NCBI GenBank assembly: GCA_029065825.1
Contig: JAIEHQ010000090.1
Span: 1 to 9,438, forward strand
DNA from: Alistipes sp.
Lineage (GTDB): Bacteria > Bacteroidota > Bacteroidia > Bacteroidales > Rikenellaceae
Reading direction: 5' to 3'
DNA: 9,438 bases
Shown: positions 6,425-9,438 of the stretch, one piece after another
Numbering within the stretch: position 1 is the first letter of the stretch
Layout of the letters: every line of letters begins with the position of its first letter
Made by a program: the position numbers and the translations under genes
The notes under the pieces: generated by a model
Databases searched by the model: none
Told to the model about the DNA's origin: nothing
What the model saw: only the letters and a program-made list of their open reading frames with translations

Positions 6425-8542
6425 ATGAAGAAAATAGCAGTTATGACCTTTTTGACCGCTCTGGTGGCCGGATGCGCCGACGATACGATGCCCGTCGCAC
6501 AGCTGCCCGAGATCGACATGAGCAACCCGTTGCTCGCAGCGTGGGATACGCCCCACCAGACTCCTCCTTTCGACAGCATCGAGCTGGCCGACTACGAACC
6601 GGCTTTCGAGACGGCCATCGCCGTGTCGCGCGCCGAGATCGACGCGATCGTGAACAACCCCGCCAAACCCACTTTCAACAACACGATCATGGCGCTGGAG
6701 CGTCAGGGGGCGCTGCTCTCGCGCATCGGCGGACTCTTCTTCAACCTGCTCGAGGCCGACGGCACGCCCGAGATGCAGCAGGTGGCGATGAACGTGCAGC
6801 CGAAGCTGACCGAGCTGAGCAACGACGTGTCGCTCAACCCGCAGCTTTTCGAGCGCGTGAAAGCCGTCTATGAGCACCCGGGCCGTCTCTCGAAGACGCA
6901 GAAGCAGCTGCTCGAGAAGAGCTACCGCGGCTTCGTGCGCAGCGGTGCCAACCTCTCGGACGAGGACAAGGAGCTTTACCGCCAGTATTCGTCCGAGCTG
7001 TCCGACCTGTCGCTCAAGTTCGGCCAGAACGCCCTGAATGCGACCAACGCCTTCTCGATCAACATTACCGATCCGAAGCGGGTGGCCGAGCTGCCCGACT
7101 ACGTGCGCGAGGGTATGGCTGCCGAGGCGAAGGCGCGCGGACAGAAGGGTTGGACGGTAACGCTCCAGGCTCCGAGCTACATCCCCTTCATGACCTATTC
7201 GACCGACCGTGCGGCCAAGGAGCAGCTGTGGCGCGCCTACAACTCGCGGGCTTTGGGCGGCGAGTTCGACAATACGGAGATCGTCAAGCGGATCGTCAAT
7301 CTGCGTCTGAAGATCGCCAACCTGCTCGGCTACCGCACCTATGCCGATTACGTGCTGGCAGACCGCATGGCCGAGAACACCGAGACGGTGGACGGATTTC
7401 TGGGCGAGCTGCTCGACGCGACCCGCGAGTATGCCGAGGAGGACTACCGCACCATCGCGGAGTATGCGCGTTCGCAGGGATTCGAGGGCGAACTGATGCC
7501 CTGGGATTTCGCCTACTATTCGGAGAAGTACAAGAACGAGAAGTATGCCCTCAATGAGGAGCGGATCAAGCCCTACCTGCAGCTCGAGAGCGTCCGGGAG
7601 GGTGTCTTCCTGCTGGCCAACAAGCTCTACGGACTCAACTTCACGCCTAACGCCGAGATCGAGGTGTATCATCCGGAGGTAACCGCCTACGACGTTACCG
7701 ATCGCGACGGCCGCTTCCTGGCCGTGCTCTACCTCGACTTCTTCCCGCGCGAGACCAAGCGGGGCGGGGCGTGGATGACCGAATTCCGGGGCTCGTCCGT
7801 GATCGAGGGGCAGGAGATGCGTCCGCTCGTCTCGCTGGTCATGAACTTTACCAAGCCTACCGACACGATGCCCTCGCTGCTCACGTTCAACGAACTGGAG
7901 ACCTTCCTGCATGAGTTCGGCCACGCGCTGCACGGCATGCTGGCCGAGGGCGAGTACGAGTCGCTGAACGGCACGAACGTCTATCGCGACTTCGTGGAGC
8001 TGCCTTCGCAGATCATGGAGAACTGGGCCACAGAGAAGGAGTTCCTCGATCTTTGGGCCAAGCACTACCAGACGGGCGAGCCGCTCCCTGCCGAGCTGAT
8101 CGAGCGGATCGTGGCCGCGAAGAACTACCAGGCCGCCTACTCCAACGTGCGGCAGCTTGCGTACGCCATGTCGGATATGGCATGGCACAAGATCTCGGAG
8201 CCGTTCGAGGGCGACGTGGAGGAGTTCGAGTGCGCGGCGATGGCTCCCACGCAGGTGCTGCCCGTCGTGAAGGGTACGGCCGTGGCACCCGCCTTCAGCC
8301 ACGTCTTCGGCGGCGGCTATGCGGCCGGTTATTACGGCTACAAGTGGGCCGAGGTGCTGGAGGCCGACGCCTTCTCGCTCTTCAAGGAGAAGGGGATCTT
8401 CAACCCCGAAGTCTCGGGCGCTTTCCGCCGCGAGGTGCTCTCGCGCGGCAGCCAGGAGCATCCGATGACGCTCTACGTCGCTTTCCGGGGTCACAAGCCC
8501 GAGACGAAGGCGCTGATCGAGAAGATGGGGCTCGACAAATAG
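6425..8542 (+). CDS. M3 family zinc metallopeptidase lipoprotein (Dcp/OpdA-like), copy 2
   Basis: A 705-residue paralogue of the preceding gene, colinear over its whole length. The signal peptide is MKKIAVMT, a hydrophobic stretch and lipobox VAGC with Cys17. The residues after it are ADD; acidic residues soon after the cysteine resemble surface-export signals of some Bacteroidota lipoproteins, but this is only suggestive. The mature part starts with NPLLAAWDTP and PPFDSI. The zinc site is HEFGH (496-500) with E525 in DFVELPSQ, the spacing found in E. coli Dcp, and the NGTN loop between them is kept. The substrate motif is H626 to Y639 (HVFGGGY, then AAGYYGY). The end (FRGHKPE, then a short helix) matches the usual family C-terminus. 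The 13-base AT-rich gap after copy 1 and the lack of a separate promoter suggest co-transcription. A terminator follows. Confidence 0.96.
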   Translation: MKKIAVMTFLTALVAGCADDTMPVAQLPEIDMSNPLLAAWDTPHQTPPFDSIELADYEPAFETAIAVSRAEIDAIVNNPAKPTFNNTIMALERQGALLSRIGGLFFNLLEADGTPEMQQVAMNVQPKLTELSNDVSLNPQLFERVKAVYEHPGRLSKTQKQLLEKSYRGFVRSGANLSDEDKELYRQYSSELSDLSLKFGQNALNATNAFSINITDPKRVAELPDYVREGMAAEAKARGQKGWTVTLQAPSYIPFMTYSTDRAAKEQLWRAYNSRALGGEFDNTEIVKRIVNLRLKIANLLGYRTYADYVLADRMAENTETVDGFLGELLDATREYAEEDYRTIAEYARSQGFEGELMPWDFAYYSEKYKNEKYALNEERIKPYLQLESVREGVFLLANKLYGLNFTPNAEIEVYHPEVTAYDVTDRDGRFLAVLYLDFFPRETKRGGAWMTEFRGSSVIEGQEMRPLVSLVMNFTKPTDTMPSLLTFNELETFLHEFGHALHGMLAEGEYESLNGTNVYRDFVELPSQIMENWATEKEFLDLWAKHYQTGEPLPAELIERIVAAKNYQAAYSNVRQLAYAMSDMAWHKISEPFEGDVEEFECAAMAPTQVLPVVKGTAVAPAFSHVFGGGYAAGYYGYKWAEVLEADAFSLFKEKGIFNPEVSGAFRREVLSRGSQEHPMTLYVAFRGHKPETKALIEKMGLDK

Positions 8543-8554
8543 GCGTGCGCACGC
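8543..8554. repeat. perfect 12-bp palindrome after the M3 operon
   Basis: GCGTGCGCACGC begins at the base after the stop codon of the second peptidase. It is self-complementary with no loop, so it is a weak hairpin; it could be a protein-binding site or chance in GC-rich sequence. Confidence 0.4.
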
Positions 8555-8567
8555 ACGATCGACCGCA

Positions 8568-8600
8568 GCGGTCGGGACCGACGGGTCCCGGCCGCTTTTT
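8568..8600 (+). terminator. strong intrinsic terminator of the M3 peptidase operon
   Basis: A 12-bp stem pairs 8568-8579 with 8584-8595; eleven pairs are Watson-Crick and one is a T-G wobble. The loop is four bases (GACG) and five T residues follow at 8596-8600. It lies 25 bases after the stop codon. On the - strand the hairpin lacks a T tract, so it is not a good terminator for the converging zupT gene. Confidence 0.9.
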
Positions 8601-8630
8601 CGTTGCGCCGGGGGCGGCTGCGGGATGCTC

Positions 8631-9434
8631 CTATCCGAGCAGGATCAGGCTGCCGGCCATCACGGCCATGCCGGCGACCACGCCGTAGATGGAGGTGTGG
8701 GCTTCGCCGTATTCGCGCGCGGCGGGAAGCAGTTCGTCGATCGAGATGAAGACCATGATGCCCGCAACGCCGGCCAGCAGGCAGCCCATCAGCAGCGGCG
8801 AGAGGAAGGGCATCAGCAGGAAGTAGGCGAGCAGCGCGCCCACCGGCTCGGCCAGTCCCGAGAGCAGCGAGAGCCGGAAGGCCTTCCCGCGGCTGCCCGT
8901 CGCGTAGAACACCGGCACGGAGACGGCGATGCCCTCGGGGATGTTGTGGATGGCGATGGCGACGGCGATCGCCACGCCGAGTGCGGGATCCTCGGCCGCC
9001 GTGGCGAAGGTGGCGATGCCTTCGGGAAAGTTGTGGATGGCGATGGCCAGTGCGGTCATCAGTCCCATGCGCATCAGCTTCGGGTTCTTCGGCCGTTCGG
9101 TCATCTCTTCGAGCTTGTGGGCCTCGTGCGGATTTTCGACCGAGGGAACCAGCCGGTCGATGATACCGATGAGGAGCACCCCGCCGAAGAAGGCCAGCGT
9201 CGTGATGCCCATTCCCGCCCGTGCGCCGCAGTCCGCCGCGATCGCTTCGCGGGCCTGCTGGAAGAGTTCGACGAACGAGACGTAGATCATCACGCCGCCC
9301 GAGAGTCCCAGCGAGAAGGAGAGCAGCCGCTTGTTGGTGCGGGGGGCGAAGAGGGCGATCGCGCTGCCGATGCCGGTGGCCAGGCCGGCCCCCAGCGTCA
9401 GCAGCAGGGGGACGAGGAGCGAATGGTGTGTCAT
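8631..9434 (-). CDS. zupT: ZIP family metal transporter (ZupT-type)
   Basis: A 267-residue inner-membrane transporter predicted to import zinc and perhaps other divalent metals (Fe, Mn, Co in E. coli ZupT). About eight hydrophobic helices are visible. The metal path is marked by HNFPEG (134-139) in helix IV and HNIPEG (163-168) in helix V, with LAEP (E196) in the next helix. The loop before helix IV contains HEAH (103-106) in a charged stretch, a likely cytoplasmic metal-binding loop; the N-terminus has H3-H4. Length is close to E. coli ZupT (257). The ATG at 9434 gives a typical family N-terminus (LLVPLLLTLGAGLATGIGS), but only four bases upstream are visible, so promoter and metal-regulator sites (for example Zur) are outside the window. 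It converges on the M3 operon; 88 bases separate the two stop codons. Confidence 0.94.
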   Translation of the reverse strand: MTHHSLLVPLLLTLGAGLATGIGSAIALFAPRTNKRLLSFSLGLSGGVMIYVSFVELFQQAREAIAADCGARAGMGITTLAFFGGVLLIGIIDRLVPSVENPHEAHKLEEMTERPKNPKLMRMGLMTALAIAIHNFPEGIATFATAAEDPALGVAIAVAIAIHNIPEGIAVSVPVFYATGSRGKAFRLSLLSGLAEPVGALLAYFLLMPFLSPLLMGCLLAGVAGIMVFISIDELLPAAREYGEAHTSIYGVVAGMAVMAGSLILLG

Positions 9435-9438
9435 GAGG

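Noticed and set aside
6143..8494. 783-residue open frame on the - strand opposite M3 copy 2
   Set aside because: Same cause: codon-register antisense of a GC-rich gene. The His/Leu/Val/Arg-rich translation is typical of a shadow frame.
1..9438. Search for mobile elements, CRISPR arrays, tRNA genes or defence, toxin-antitoxin and biosynthetic clusters
   Set aside because: No transposase or integrase motif, regular spaced repeat, cloverleaf or characteristic gene set was seen. The genes are housekeeping-type.

Overview
The window looks like an ordinary chromosomal segment of a high-GC member of the Bacteroidota, most likely an Alistipes-like Rikenellaceae species. The clues are TAnnTTTG-type promoter boxes (best at 4235-4242 and 4243-4250), no obvious Shine-Dalgarno sequences, two tandem M3 peptidases made as lipoproteins, and Bacteroidota-flavoured protein sequences. 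The taxon is inferred from these features and was not tested by any search.

Layout, left to right. (1) The 3' part of a U32-family (RlhA/TrhP-like) gene, cut by the window edge, then a COG1092-type SAM methyltransferase on the same strand, a possible terminator and a small three-helix membrane protein of unknown function, all on +. (2) On the - strand, converging on these, an operon rsmE - chromate transporter half 1 - chromate transporter half 2. Its three genes are joined by two 4-base ATGA stop/start overlaps. (3) Divergent from rsmE, across a 50-base gap with two abutting promoter -7 boxes, come two tandem paralogous M3 (Dcp/oligopeptidase A-like) zinc metallopeptidase lipoproteins on +. 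They end at a strong intrinsic terminator. (4) Converging from the right, on -, is a ZupT-type ZIP metal transporter whose start lies four bases inside the window edge.

Three of the nine genes are known or probable RNA-modification enzymes (U32, COG1092 methyltransferase, RsmE). The two lipoprotein peptidases probably act in the cell envelope on small peptides. The ZIP and CHR proteins are inner-membrane ion transporters. I see no mobile element, CRISPR array, tRNA, rRNA or phage gene, and no clear sign of a new defence or biosynthetic system. The most interesting details are the face-to-face promoter palindrome, the altered active-site loops in the first M3 copy, the missing motif-VI cysteine in the RlmI-like methyltransferase, and the coupling of rsmE to the transporter pair.
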